Assembly: GCA_963205185.1 (NCBI GenBank)
Contig: CAUJHZ010000030.1
Coordinates: 1 to 64,000, forward strand
Direction: 5' to 3'
DNA: 64,000 bases
Source: Planctomycetota bacterium
Lineage (GTDB): Bacteria > Planctomycetota > Phycisphaerae > Phycisphaerales > UBA5793
Made by a program: the position numbers and the translations under genes. Shown piece after piece: positions 54,703-63,232 of this stretch. Numbering within the stretch: position 1 is the stretch's first letter; each line of letters opens with the position of its first letter. The notes below the pieces were generated by a model. It did no database searches, was not told the DNA's origin, and worked only from the letters and a program-made list of their open reading frames with translations.

Positions 54703-56655
54703 ATGGACCACCCACCTGACTCATCAGCCCATGCAGCGCGCCGGCGTGCGTGGATTGAAGCGTTGCTCGGCCTGATGCTGTTGATCGCGCCGCTGCTGCC
54801 GGCGCCAGCTCTGCGAGTGGGCCCGCTAGATCCATCGCTCATGCGATCCAACGGCGGGTATGCCTACACGGCTCGCGCCGCCGAACTGGGCCTCAATCGA
54901 CCTCTTCCCGGCCGCGGCACGAGCCTGACTGAAGACGGTCGGCCGCTGACCATTGACCACATGCACAGCGCTATCCGCAGCGCCGGCGGCGGGCGGTATT
55001 CGCCGTGGGGTTCGACGCTCTACTTCTCCGCGACCGACAATTCCGATCCGCGCACCAACGGCCGAGCGTACGTGCTCGTCCTCCGCGCCTCGCTGCTTCA
55101 GCGGCTGACGCTCAATTCGCCGTTGTCGAACTACCTGGCGGCGCTTCTGATGATCGCAGGCGCCTTCCTCCTCTGCCGCGGGCTTGGTTCGACCCGGCCG
55201 CGGCTGGGAGTCAAAGTGAGCGCCGGCGTGGTGCGGTACGCGCCGTTCGATCTTCGCTGCATCCTGCGCGTGGCGCTCGTCTACGTCGCATGGCGCGAAG
55301 CCAGCGCCGATTATTCCGCGCTCCCCCGACTCCTCGAAAGCCCGGCGCTGCACGCGCTCTCGCCGCGATCTCTCGACCGCGGCGCGCAGTGGCTCGGCGC
55401 CGCGCTGCTCAATACGCCCATGAAACTTGCGGTCGTCCAGGTGGCTGCGGTCGCGCTGCTGCTCCTCACGGCGCTGTGCCTGCGCCGGTGGCTCCTGTGG
55501 CTCGCGCTGGCCGCGACGCTGGTCATCGAGTGGACGGCGTACCGCTTTCGCGGCCAACTCCCCGATGTTGATCCAATGCTGGCGCTGCTGCTCCTCGCGG
55601 CGCTCTGGCCGGCATCCTGGCGCGCCGTGACCCGCCCTGGCCGTACCGTCTCAGCATCCGCCACCGCGCTGGGCGTCGCGCTGGCTTCGTACATCGCGGC
55701 CGTGTACTTCATCTGCGGCTGGTCGAAGATCATCACCGACGGTCCGTGGTGGAAAGTCGTTCATCTCGAACTGCTCTACGCGGCGATGATCGTCTGGATG
55801 GGATCGAGCCCGCCCGACTGGCTCGACGGCATCGCGCGCGGCCTGCGCGACCTCTTCCTGCGCTGGCCGTGGTTGGGCGAAGCCTCGGCGCTGCTGACCA
55901 TGATTCTCGAACTGGCCTGGCCGCTGGCGCTGCTGGGCCGCTGGGCGCGACTCGTAGTGCCAGGGTTGATGCTCGCCGCCCACGCGGTGATCTTCCTGAC
56001 CAGCGGCATTCTTTTTCTGCCTTTGGCGCTGACTGGTTTGAGCGTGGTGATTCCATGGAGACGCGTGATGTCGCGCACAGCATCTGAACCGGCGTCCGCC
56101 GAGTCGCCGTTGCGCGCGTGGATGATCTGGCCGGCGGGGATCGCCGCGATGTTCGCCGTCGCACCCGCCATGCACAGCGCCGACTTCTTTCCCTTCTCCA
56201 ACTATCAGCACTTCAACTGGAACCACTCCACGCTCTTAAAGCCGACGATGGCGTATCGCCTCGGCTATCGCGATCGTGACACCGGACTCCTGCGCCCCAT
56301 TCCACCCAACTACGGCGGTTTCATGGACTGCTGGGGCGTCACCCTCGCCGGCCGCGAGGTCGATCTCTATCTCAATGCGGAGTCCGAGCAGCAGCGGCGC
56401 GCGGCATTGGTGCGCCTGCTCCAGTACGCCCGCGCACTGCGGCCGCACCGGAGTTCGCAGCGCCTCGGCGTGCTTTCATGCCCGCCGCATGTGCTCGGCG
56501 CTTCGCGCGAGATTCCCGTCGAGTGGTTCGACGAACTGCACCTGCTGTGCGCCCGCTTCGAAGCGCCGCACGAATCGCTCGATGCGCCGTGGGAAGACTG
56601 CGGCCTTCTGCCCGGCTGGCCCGAGACGGACGACGCCGCTACCCCCGGGCCCTGA
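54703..56655 (+). CDS. HTTM-like polytopic membrane protein
   Basis: A 650-residue protein with around ten hydrophobic segments between residues 20 and 490, followed by a soluble C-terminal part (about 500-650). The stretch AAVYFICGWSKIITDGPWWK and PLALLGRWARLVVPGLMLAA resemble the HTTM (vitamin-K-dependent carboxylase-like) family. Most HTTM members have no known reaction outside true carboxylases. The 3' end overlaps the convergent methyltransferase gene by 17 bases. Confidence 0.6.
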   Translation: MDHPPDSSAHAARRRAWIEALLGLMLLIAPLLPAPALRVGPLDPSLMRSNGGYAYTARAAELGLNRPLPGRGTSLTEDGRPLTIDHMHSAIRSAGGGRYSPWGSTLYFSATDNSDPRTNGRAYVLVLRASLLQRLTLNSPLSNYLAALLMIAGAFLLCRGLGSTRPRLGVKVSAGVVRYAPFDLRCILRVALVYVAWREASADYSALPRLLESPALHALSPRSLDRGAQWLGAALLNTPMKLAVVQVAAVALLLLTALCLRRWLLWLALAATLVIEWTAYRFRGQLPDVDPMLALLLLAALWPASWRAVTRPGRTVSASATALGVALASYIAAVYFICGWSKIITDGPWWKVVHLELLYAAMIVWMGSSPPDWLDGIARGLRDLFLRWPWLGEASALLTMILELAWPLALLGRWARLVVPGLMLAAHAVIFLTSGILFLPLALTGLSVVIPWRRVMSRTASEPASAESPLRAWMIWPAGIAAMFAVAPAMHSADFFPFSNYQHFNWNHSTLLKPTMAYRLGYRDRDTGLLRPIPPNYGGFMDCWGVTLAGREVDLYLNAESEQQRRAALVRLLQYARALRPHRSSQRLGVLSCPPHVLGASREIPVEWFDELHLLCARFEAPHESLDAPWEDCGLLPGWPETDDAATPGP

Positions 56656-58012
56656 CGAGCACCGCCTGACCCGTTGGAAGACGGACGAAGCGCTGGCCGG
56701 TTGCAGCGGCGAACTCATCCACCGCCCGCCGGGCGCCCGGGCACGTCAGGAAGCCGTCATCATCGATCACGATGATGCCGCCGGCGATGAGTCGCGGATG
56801 AAAGAACGCCAGGGCATCGCGCGTCGGCTCGTAGAGATCAACGTCGATGTGCACGAAGGCGAACCTGGCCTCGCGCGCGGCTTCGAAGCATTCCGGAATC
56901 CAGCCGCGATGGAACGCGAGGTCTTCCCAGCGCGCCAGCGTCTGCTTCACATCATCGAGACTCCAGGCCATGTCGCCCGCGCGCCACGGCCGCACGCCGG
57001 CAGCCGGCGCGTCAACGGGCGCGGGTGCGGAAAGCCCTTCGAACGAGTCGAAGAGGTGATGGCGATAGCCGGCGCGTCGCGGCAATTGCTCGGCGTAGTG
57101 ACGAATGATCCACGACCCCAGGCCGCGGTAGATGCCGCATTCGGCCGTGTCGGCGCCGAGCCGGCCCAGCGAAGCCAGGAATTCCTTGATGACGTAGTAC
57201 CGGTCGCGCGGCCCCGGCCCGCACAGCGCTTCTCCCTGCTCGCAGACGCGGGTGAACTCCTCCTCCTGCTGCCAGTAGAGCAGATCATCGCGCAATCGGG
57301 CCGTGGCCGTGGGCGCGGCCTTCTGGTGGGTGTCGATCGGACCGACGATGGTCGCGGGTTCCGCGACCTTCCGGGCAACGAGCACGAGCAGCGCGTATTC
57401 GCGCAGCGAGTCGGCCTGGAGCGGTGCGTCAAAGTCGGTGAGATCATCGAAGCGAGCTTCGCGAATCGAACTGGTCTTGGACAACCGCACGACCTGCGCG
57501 CTTTCGATCTGAAATCCGTTGGCGCGATAGAAGCGCGTGAGCAGTTTCGGATTGATCGAGTAGAAGCCGTGATTCTCCCAACCCGAGAGCGGAGAGACGT
57601 GGAACGCCGCGCCGCCCACTTTGAGCAGGCCGACGATGTGCCGCAGCGCCGCTGCGATGTCGAACACGTGCTCAATCGTCCCGCCGTCGATGACCAGATC
57701 AAAATGAGCCCGCCACCGGTGCGGCACGGGCTGCGAGAGGTCGTGAATGATCGAAGCGCCTTCCGAGTCCAGCAGATCGAGCGATTGGTACTCGCTGAAC
57801 CGAAGCGCCTTGAAGAAGCGATCCGCAGCGATCGCGTCGCCCGGTCGAAGCGCGGGCGGAGAATCAGCGATTGGCGCGCCCGCGAGCAGCGATTCGACTT
57901 CATCAGCTGTTGCGTCGATGTCCTGCACGCCAAGCGTGAGGACGGCGCCGCCCGCCGGCCGGGCGCGGCAGTGTTCCGCGAGAAGGCGCACGACCGGCAG
58001 AGGCAGGCCCAT
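56639..58012 (-). CDS. Methyltransferase-TylF fusion protein
   Basis: A 457-residue two-domain protein. The first half (about 1-235) is a surface-glycan-cluster type methyltransferase with VLTLGVQDIDAT, EYQSLDLLDSEGA and DLVIDGGTIEHVFD-type motifs and HGFYSINPKLLTRFYRANGF. The second half (about 255-455) is a macrocin-O-methyltransferase (TylF) domain: AECGIYRGLGSWIIRHYAEQ, HLFDSFEGLSAP, FVHIDVDLYEPTRDA and DDDGFLTCPGARRAVDEF. Both would methylate sugars. Downstream of the Wzt-type ATPase, hence probably decorating the exported polymer. SD GGGAGAG precedes the ATG. Confidence 0.82.
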   Translation of the reverse strand: MGLPLPVVRLLAEHCRARPAGGAVLTLGVQDIDATADEVESLLAGAPIADSPPALRPGDAIAADRFFKALRFSEYQSLDLLDSEGASIIHDLSQPVPHRWRAHFDLVIDGGTIEHVFDIAAALRHIVGLLKVGGAAFHVSPLSGWENHGFYSINPKLLTRFYRANGFQIESAQVVRLSKTSSIREARFDDLTDFDAPLQADSLREYALLVLVARKVAEPATIVGPIDTHQKAAPTATARLRDDLLYWQQEEEFTRVCEQGEALCGPGPRDRYYVIKEFLASLGRLGADTAECGIYRGLGSWIIRHYAEQLPRRAGYRHHLFDSFEGLSAPAPVDAPAAGVRPWRAGDMAWSLDDVKQTLARWEDLAFHRGWIPECFEAAREARFAFVHIDVDLYEPTRDALAFFHPRLIAGGIIVIDDDGFLTCPGARRAVDEFAAATGQRFVRLPTGQAVLVRARG

Positions 58013-58051
58013 CAGCGACTCTCCCGCATTGCCCGGCCCGGTACCGGCGCG

Positions 58052-59599
58052 TCAGCCGGGGCAATCATTGCACACGCGCTGCCACCGCGATGGCGGGTCG
58101 TAGATCTGCTTGAACGGAAGGTCTTCACGGTAGAAGCCGAATGATTTCACCCGCCATTGACGAAGCAACTGGTCGGCCGGAGTGAAGTGCTTGGCCTTGG
58201 GAGCGATTCCCACACCGATGTGGTACTTGCCATCGCACAAGAACAGCCGCGGGAATTCGACGCGGAACGTCTGCACGCCCCTGCGGATGTTGAGCGGTTG
58301 CGGGCTCGGGCGACCCTGCTCATCCAGCTGTGTCAGGTTCGTCGAGGTGATGATGTGAATGTCCGCTTCGTTGAAGATCTGCACGCCAATCGCGATGCGA
58401 TCCTTGCGCACCCGGCTGTCGACGGTGATTTCGACGGCCATCGTTTCGCCCGTGCGGAAGCGGTCTTTCTCCCGGCCGTCGCCGTCCAGCAGGCGCAGGC
58501 GCACCAGGCGCACCAGTTCGAGGTGCAGGATCGCCGGGCACACATCCTCGGGGTCATCCAGCAGCCGCTGGATGTCGGCGGGCAGGGGGGGATACGCCGG
58601 GTCATCCTGCTCGGATTCGACTTCCGCTCCAACCGCCGGCACCAGCCGGTCCGGGGCGGGGCGATCCAGCGGAAACGCCGGCTCCTCGAGGTGGTTCGCA
58701 GCGATCGACGCCGGCTCGAGGCGCTTTGACTTCTCCTGCTCCAGGGCGAACTCGCTGAGCAGTTGCTTTTCGTACATCTGGGTGATCTCGCGGCTGGGGC
58801 CGTCCGCCACAAGTTCGCCCTCGCGCAGATACAGCGATCGCGAGCAGAGTGTTTCGATGAAGAACATGCTGTGCGACACGACCAGCGCCGTGGCCCCGCC
58901 GCTGCACAGATCGATGATCCGGTTCGTGCACTTCTGCTGGAACGCGAGGTCGCCCGTCGACAGCGCCTCATCCACGATGAGAATGTCGGGCTTGCGGCAG
59001 AACGTGACGGCGAAGGTCAGCCGCGACTTCATGCCGCTCGAGTACGTGCGGAAGGGATGGTCGATGACCCGCCGCAGGCCGGAGAAGTCGATGATCCACT
59101 CTTCGCTCTCGCGGATCTCCGCCTTGCTGTAGCCGAGGCAGTAGCCGCCCATGTAGATGTTTTCGCGGCCGGTGTACTCGTCGTGGAAGCCCGTGCCCAG
59201 CTGCAGGATGGCGCGCAACTGGCCGGCGATGTGGAACGAGCCCTCGGTGTGATCGAGCGTCCCGGCGAGGATGCGCAGCAGCGTGCTCTTCCCCGCGCCA
59301 TTGGCGCCGACCACTCCGACGAGTTCGCCGCGGCCGACCTCGAATGATACATCCCGCAGCGCCCAGCGAGGCTGGTACATGGGCTTGCGCAGCACCATCT
59401 CCTTGAGGATCAGCGAGGGCTTGCGATAGATCTTGTAGAGCTTGGACAGGTTCGACACGCGGATCGCCGGCTCGCGTTTGGCCGCAGCGGGTCGCGCCGG
59501 GGCCCGCCTCTCCTGTGCGACTTCGGCGGGTCTGGCGTCGGCCGTTGGGGGCGCCACTTCAATCGGCCGCGAGGTTGTGCTGGTCAGCAGTTCAGTCAT
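58052..59599 (-). CDS. wzt: O-antigen/polysaccharide ABC transporter ATPase (Wzt-like) with C-terminal binding domain
   Basis: A 515-residue protein. ATPase domain about 45-290: Walker A GANGAGKSTLLRIL, signature YSSGMKSRLTFAV, Walker B DILIVDEALSTGD. The C-terminal part (about 355-500; GREKDRFRTGETMAVEITVD, GRPSPQPLNIRRGVQTFRVE) is the Wzt carbohydrate-binding domain that recognises the terminal cap of the polymer. The partner permease (Wzm) is not in the window. Methyl caps are common recognition marks for this type, which fits the methyltransferase neighbours on both sides. Confidence 0.9.
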   Translation of the reverse strand: MTELLTSTTSRPIEVAPPTADARPAEVAQERRAPARPAAAKREPAIRVSNLSKLYKIYRKPSLILKEMVLRKPMYQPRWALRDVSFEVGRGELVGVVGANGAGKSTLLRILAGTLDHTEGSFHIAGQLRAILQLGTGFHDEYTGRENIYMGGYCLGYSKAEIRESEEWIIDFSGLRRVIDHPFRTYSSGMKSRLTFAVTFCRKPDILIVDEALSTGDLAFQQKCTNRIIDLCSGGATALVVSHSMFFIETLCSRSLYLREGELVADGPSREITQMYEKQLLSEFALEQEKSKRLEPASIAANHLEEPAFPLDRPAPDRLVPAVGAEVESEQDDPAYPPLPADIQRLLDDPEDVCPAILHLELVRLVRLRLLDGDGREKDRFRTGETMAVEITVDSRVRKDRIAIGVQIFNEADIHIITSTNLTQLDEQGRPSPQPLNIRRGVQTFRVEFPRLFLCDGKYHIGVGIAPKAKHFTPADQLLRQWRVKSFGFYREDLPFKQIYDPPSRWQRVCNDCPG

Positions 59600-59626
59600 G
59601 GCGACGTGGCACCGAGGTCCGGCTCA

Positions 59627-62600
59627 TCATTTTACGAACCGCTTCACGAACGAGCCGATCGCGCTGCGCTTCGAGAGCACCCCGGGCGGGATTGGCCGGT
59701 CGGTCCGCCGAACGAAGAGGCGGCTGCTGAGCACGAGCAGTTGCGCGTCGGTCATGGCGGCGAAGCGGCCGCTCAACTGCGGCCGGGCCGCGGCCAGTTG
59801 CTCGGGCGTGGCGAAGAGGTTTTCATCGACGCGCACGGTGTCGAAGCCCGCCTTCTCAAAATCCTCGACGAGTTCGTGCGAGCGCACCCGATTGCCGTTC
59901 TCGTTGCGCGACTGCAGGAACAGGCGCTGGTACTCTTCCTCGCTGTACTTGAGAAACTCGAATGGGTGATCGAAATCGCGGTGATCGCGGTAGTCCACCT
60001 GGTGGACGCCAAGTCCGCCGGGTCTCGTCAGGCGCGCCAGTTCGCAGGCGGTGAGGTACGTGTCGCCGACGTGTTCGAGCGTGGCGTTGGAGACGATGAC
60101 GTCGAACGAAGCGTCGGGCAGGTCGCTCGGGGGCGTGGCCAGGTCGCACCCGTGCTGCGAGACAACGCGCCGCGGGTGGCGCGCCGTCGCAAGGATCTCT
60201 TCGATCCCATCCCACCGCGCACGCGGCAGGCGCTGCCGGCCCACCTGCATGAGTTTCGCGTAAAACGCCGGGTGATACGCTGGCTCCCACTGCGCGAGGT
60301 ACTTGTCCAGCACCGCCACGCGCGCGCCCAGCGCCTGGCAGATGAGCATGCTGCCGAAGTTGCGTCCGGGCCCGAGTTCGAGAACGCTCAGGCCGGAGAG
60401 ATCGGGAATGTTCTGCAGGACGCGCACCTTGGTGAAGTCCGGGATCCCGCCTTCTAGCCTGCCGAAGTGCTCGCCGATGCAATAGGCGTAGTCAATCGCG
60501 TTGCGCAGGCAGTAGCCGATCTGGTCGTTGATGCACTTGGTGAATTCAGCTTCGTCATCGCGCGCGTGGGCGACATCGTCGGCGCGGGGCTGGGCGAAGA
60601 CGCGGCCGATGGCGTCCGGCTCGTCCACTTCCGCCGCGGGCTTGCGCACGAACAGCCGGGCGCTGACCACCATGAGTTGCTCGTCGGTCATCGCGGCAAA
60701 GCGTTCGATGAGCCGCGGCCGCATCGCGGCGATGTGCTCGGCGGTTGCAAACAGGTTGGCTTCGACTGCCTCGACATTGAAGGCCGCCCGGCGGAAATCA
60801 TCAGCCAGCTCGTGAGCCCGCACGCGATTGCCCTGGCTGTTGCGCGACTTGATGAACCGCTGAGCGAATTCGTCTTCCTGAACCGCGAGGAATGTGAGCG
60901 GCTCCTGCTGCCTTTCGTGGTCGCGGAAATCGACCTGGTGAATGCCCACGCCGCCGTCGCGCGTCAGTCGCGCCAGTTCGCCGGCCATCTTCTTCGTATC
61001 GCCGATGTGTTCGAGCACGGCGTTGGAGACGATCGCGTCGAATGATCCGTCGCCGTAGGCGCTGGGTGGCTCGGCAAGATCGCCCGAGGCGCTGCGGATG
61101 AGGGTCTCATCGTGCCGGCCGAGTTCGACGAGGCGCCGCAGCGCCGTCCAGTCGGCATACGGGAAGCTGGCCTCGCAGGCGTCGAGCAGCGCGCGGTAGA
61201 GCTTGGGGTGGTACTTCTCATCCCACTGGGCAAGGTACTTGTCGAACACCGCCACCTCGGCGCCGCACGCCTTGCAGATGAGCATGCAGCCGAAGTTCGG
61301 CCCGGGCCCGAGTTCGAGAACGCTCAGGCCGCTCAGATCGGAGAGGACGCCGTAAGGCCCGGGCGCCTCGGCGGGCGCGCCTGCGAGCACGCCGCGCCCG
61401 AACTGACGCGCGACCGCCGAGGCGTAGAAGACGCCGTTGACGATCGCGTAGCGCACGTGCTCGTCGATGGCGCCGGGCACGGCCCAGCGATCTTCTTCGA
61501 GATCTGTTTCCGCGTACTTCTTCTGCCCGCTGCGATTCAAAGGCGCACCCTGCCGCTGGAGAAAGAACCGGCCGCTCACGACTGCGAGCGTCTCATCGCT
61601 CAGCGCCGCGAACTGCGGCTGGAGGCGCGGGCGTACGGCCGCGATGTGCGATGCTTCGGCCCAGATGTTGGCGTCGAAGCGCCGCACCTCGAAGCCCACC
61701 GACTTGAAGTCGTCAGACATGGCGTGCGGCCGCACGCGATTGCCGTTGCCGTTCATCGTCTCGTCAAAGAGTTTCTGGTAGGCCGGATCGGGCATGGTCA
61801 GAAACTCGAGCGGCCGGGTGAAATCGCGGTGGTCGCGGAAATCGACCTGGTGGATGTTGATGCCGCCGGGCCTCGTGAGCCGCGCCATCTCCGCGGCGGT
61901 CTGCGGCACGTCGCCGACGTGTTCGAGCACCGCGTTGGAGACGATGACATCGAACGAGGCGTCGCGAAAGCCGCTGGGCGGGTGAGCGAGATCGGTGCGA
62001 TCCTGCTCGACGATGTCGGGCAGGTGGTCCGCCGCGGCGATGATGCGATCGACCGCCGTCCAGTCGCGCTGGGGCAGCCGTTCGTCAAGCGCCTCTCGCA
62101 GGAACCGGTAGAAGCGCGGGTGGTAGACCTCATCCCAGTCCGCAAGGTACTTGTCGAGCACGGCCACTTTCGCGCCGTAACAGTGCAGCAGCAGCGGCGT
62201 GCCAAAGTGCCGCCCCGGCCCGAGTTCGAGCAGTTTCAGGTTTGCCAGCGGCATGGCCGCGGCGGCGTCGCGACCGAGTTCGCGGCTGATGAGTTCGACG
62301 TATTCGAGAGCGATGCGAATGGCGTAATCCACGTCCTCGCGGACCTGAGCGTCGGTGATGGCGCGCAGGTAGAACCGGCCGCTGATCGGCCGCAGATCGT
62401 CGTCGGACAGAGCGGCATAGCGCAGCGAAAGGCGCGGCCGCAGCGCCTTGAGATACGCCTCGTCGGCGAACATGTTGGGTCCGAAATGTTCGACGCGAAA
62501 GCCAATGCTGCGAAAGACCTGCTGCATTTCGACCGGTCGCAGCCGGTTGCCGCGCGACCAGCGCCCGGCCCGCCGCTGCGCGTCGATCTCCTCGTCGCTG

Positions 62601-63211
62601 AGCGTGAGGAACTCAAGCGGCCGGCTGTAATCCGCGGTGTCGCGAAAATCGACCTGGTGAATGCCGAAGCCGCTCGGTCGCGTGATGCGTCCCAGTTCGC
62701 GCATGAGAGCCGGCAGGTCCACCTGGCTGAGAATCGCGTTGCTTACGATGCAGTCGAAGGACGCATCATTGATCTCCAACGGCCCGGAGAGGCTCGAGAT
62801 CTTGTGCAGACCCAGGGCTGCGCCATCGTACGTGCCGGCTTGAATGACCTCGTCAATCCAGGACCAGTCGGCTTCGGGGTACTCTTCGCGGCCAGTTTGC
62901 CCCAGCGCCTGCAGAAACGCCGGCGCCTCATCGTTCCAAGGCACAAAGTGGGTGTTGATCGCGGCGACGCTGGCGCCAAATGCGCGGCACACCAGCATCG
63001 GGCCGAAGCGATTGGGCGTGCCGAGTTCCGCGATCGCCAGATTCGACAGATCCGGGTGCGGGTGCATCTGCCGCGCCAGGTGGTTGGCCACCGTCTTGGC
63101 GTATTCGTAGCCGTTGTCTAGCGCGAAGCTCACCTCGGCCAGCACCGCCGCATCGAGCGGCGCTTCGACCTGCACGGGCTGACCGGAAAGGCGCGGGGCG
63201 GTTCGTGACAT
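59627..63211 (-). CDS. Tetra-modular methyltransferase-like protein
   Basis: A 1194-residue protein of four repeats of about 270-335 residues: 17-285, 286-554, 555-858 and 859-1194. Repeats 2-4 keep a class I SAM-binding motif (LLELGPGRHFG, VLELGPGPNFG, VLELGPGRNFG), a CYGAKVAVLDKYLADW-type acidic strand and SFDVIVSNAVLEHVGD. Repeat 1 is degenerate (AELGTPNRFG, CIVSNAILSQVDL). Each repeat ends in a GNRVRxHExxxDF stretch and a SGRFFLx-type strand. No partner domains. The ATG at 63211 has AAGGAAG 5 bases upstream and is chosen over 63230-63232. It lies between a glycosyltransferase and wzt, so glycan methylation is likely. Confidence 0.78.
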   Translation of the reverse strand: MSRTAPRLSGQPVQVEAPLDAAVLAEVSFALDNGYEYAKTVANHLARQMHPHPDLSNLAIAELGTPNRFGPMLVCRAFGASVAAINTHFVPWNDEAPAFLQALGQTGREEYPEADWSWIDEVIQAGTYDGAALGLHKISSLSGPLEINDASFDCIVSNAILSQVDLPALMRELGRITRPSGFGIHQVDFRDTADYSRPLEFLTLSDEEIDAQRRAGRWSRGNRLRPVEMQQVFRSIGFRVEHFGPNMFADEAYLKALRPRLSLRYAALSDDDLRPISGRFYLRAITDAQVREDVDYAIRIALEYVELISRELGRDAAAAMPLANLKLLELGPGRHFGTPLLLHCYGAKVAVLDKYLADWDEVYHPRFYRFLREALDERLPQRDWTAVDRIIAAADHLPDIVEQDRTDLAHPPSGFRDASFDVIVSNAVLEHVGDVPQTAAEMARLTRPGGINIHQVDFRDHRDFTRPLEFLTMPDPAYQKLFDETMNGNGNRVRPHAMSDDFKSVGFEVRRFDANIWAEASHIAAVRPRLQPQFAALSDETLAVVSGRFFLQRQGAPLNRSGQKKYAETDLEEDRWAVPGAIDEHVRYAIVNGVFYASAVARQFGRGVLAGAPAEAPGPYGVLSDLSGLSVLELGPGPNFGCMLICKACGAEVAVFDKYLAQWDEKYHPKLYRALLDACEASFPYADWTALRRLVELGRHDETLIRSASGDLAEPPSAYGDGSFDAIVSNAVLEHIGDTKKMAGELARLTRDGGVGIHQVDFRDHERQQEPLTFLAVQEDEFAQRFIKSRNSQGNRVRAHELADDFRRAAFNVEAVEANLFATAEHIAAMRPRLIERFAAMTDEQLMVVSARLFVRKPAAEVDEPDAIGRVFAQPRADDVAHARDDEAEFTKCINDQIGYCLRNAIDYAYCIGEHFGRLEGGIPDFTKVRVLQNIPDLSGLSVLELGPGRNFGSMLICQALGARVAVLDKYLAQWEPAYHPAFYAKLMQVGRQRLPRARWDGIEEILATARHPRRVVSQHGCDLATPPSDLPDASFDVIVSNATLEHVGDTYLTACELARLTRPGGLGVHQVDYRDHRDFDHPFEFLKYSEEEYQRLFLQSRNENGNRVRSHELVEDFEKAGFDTVRVDENLFATPEQLAAARPQLSGRFAAMTDAQLLVLSSRLFVRRTDRPIPPGVLSKRSAIGSFVKRFVK

Positions 63212-63232
63212 CAACACTTCCTTCGATTGCAT

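Noticed and set aside
61112-63121. 669-codon open frame on the plus strand
   Set aside because: Antisense shadow of the four-module methyltransferase; periodic only because the opposite strand is repetitive.
59627-63211. Repeats here as a DNA tandem array or misassembly
   Set aside because: The repeats are diverged at protein level with different linkers, and all keep one reading frame; they are old duplications.
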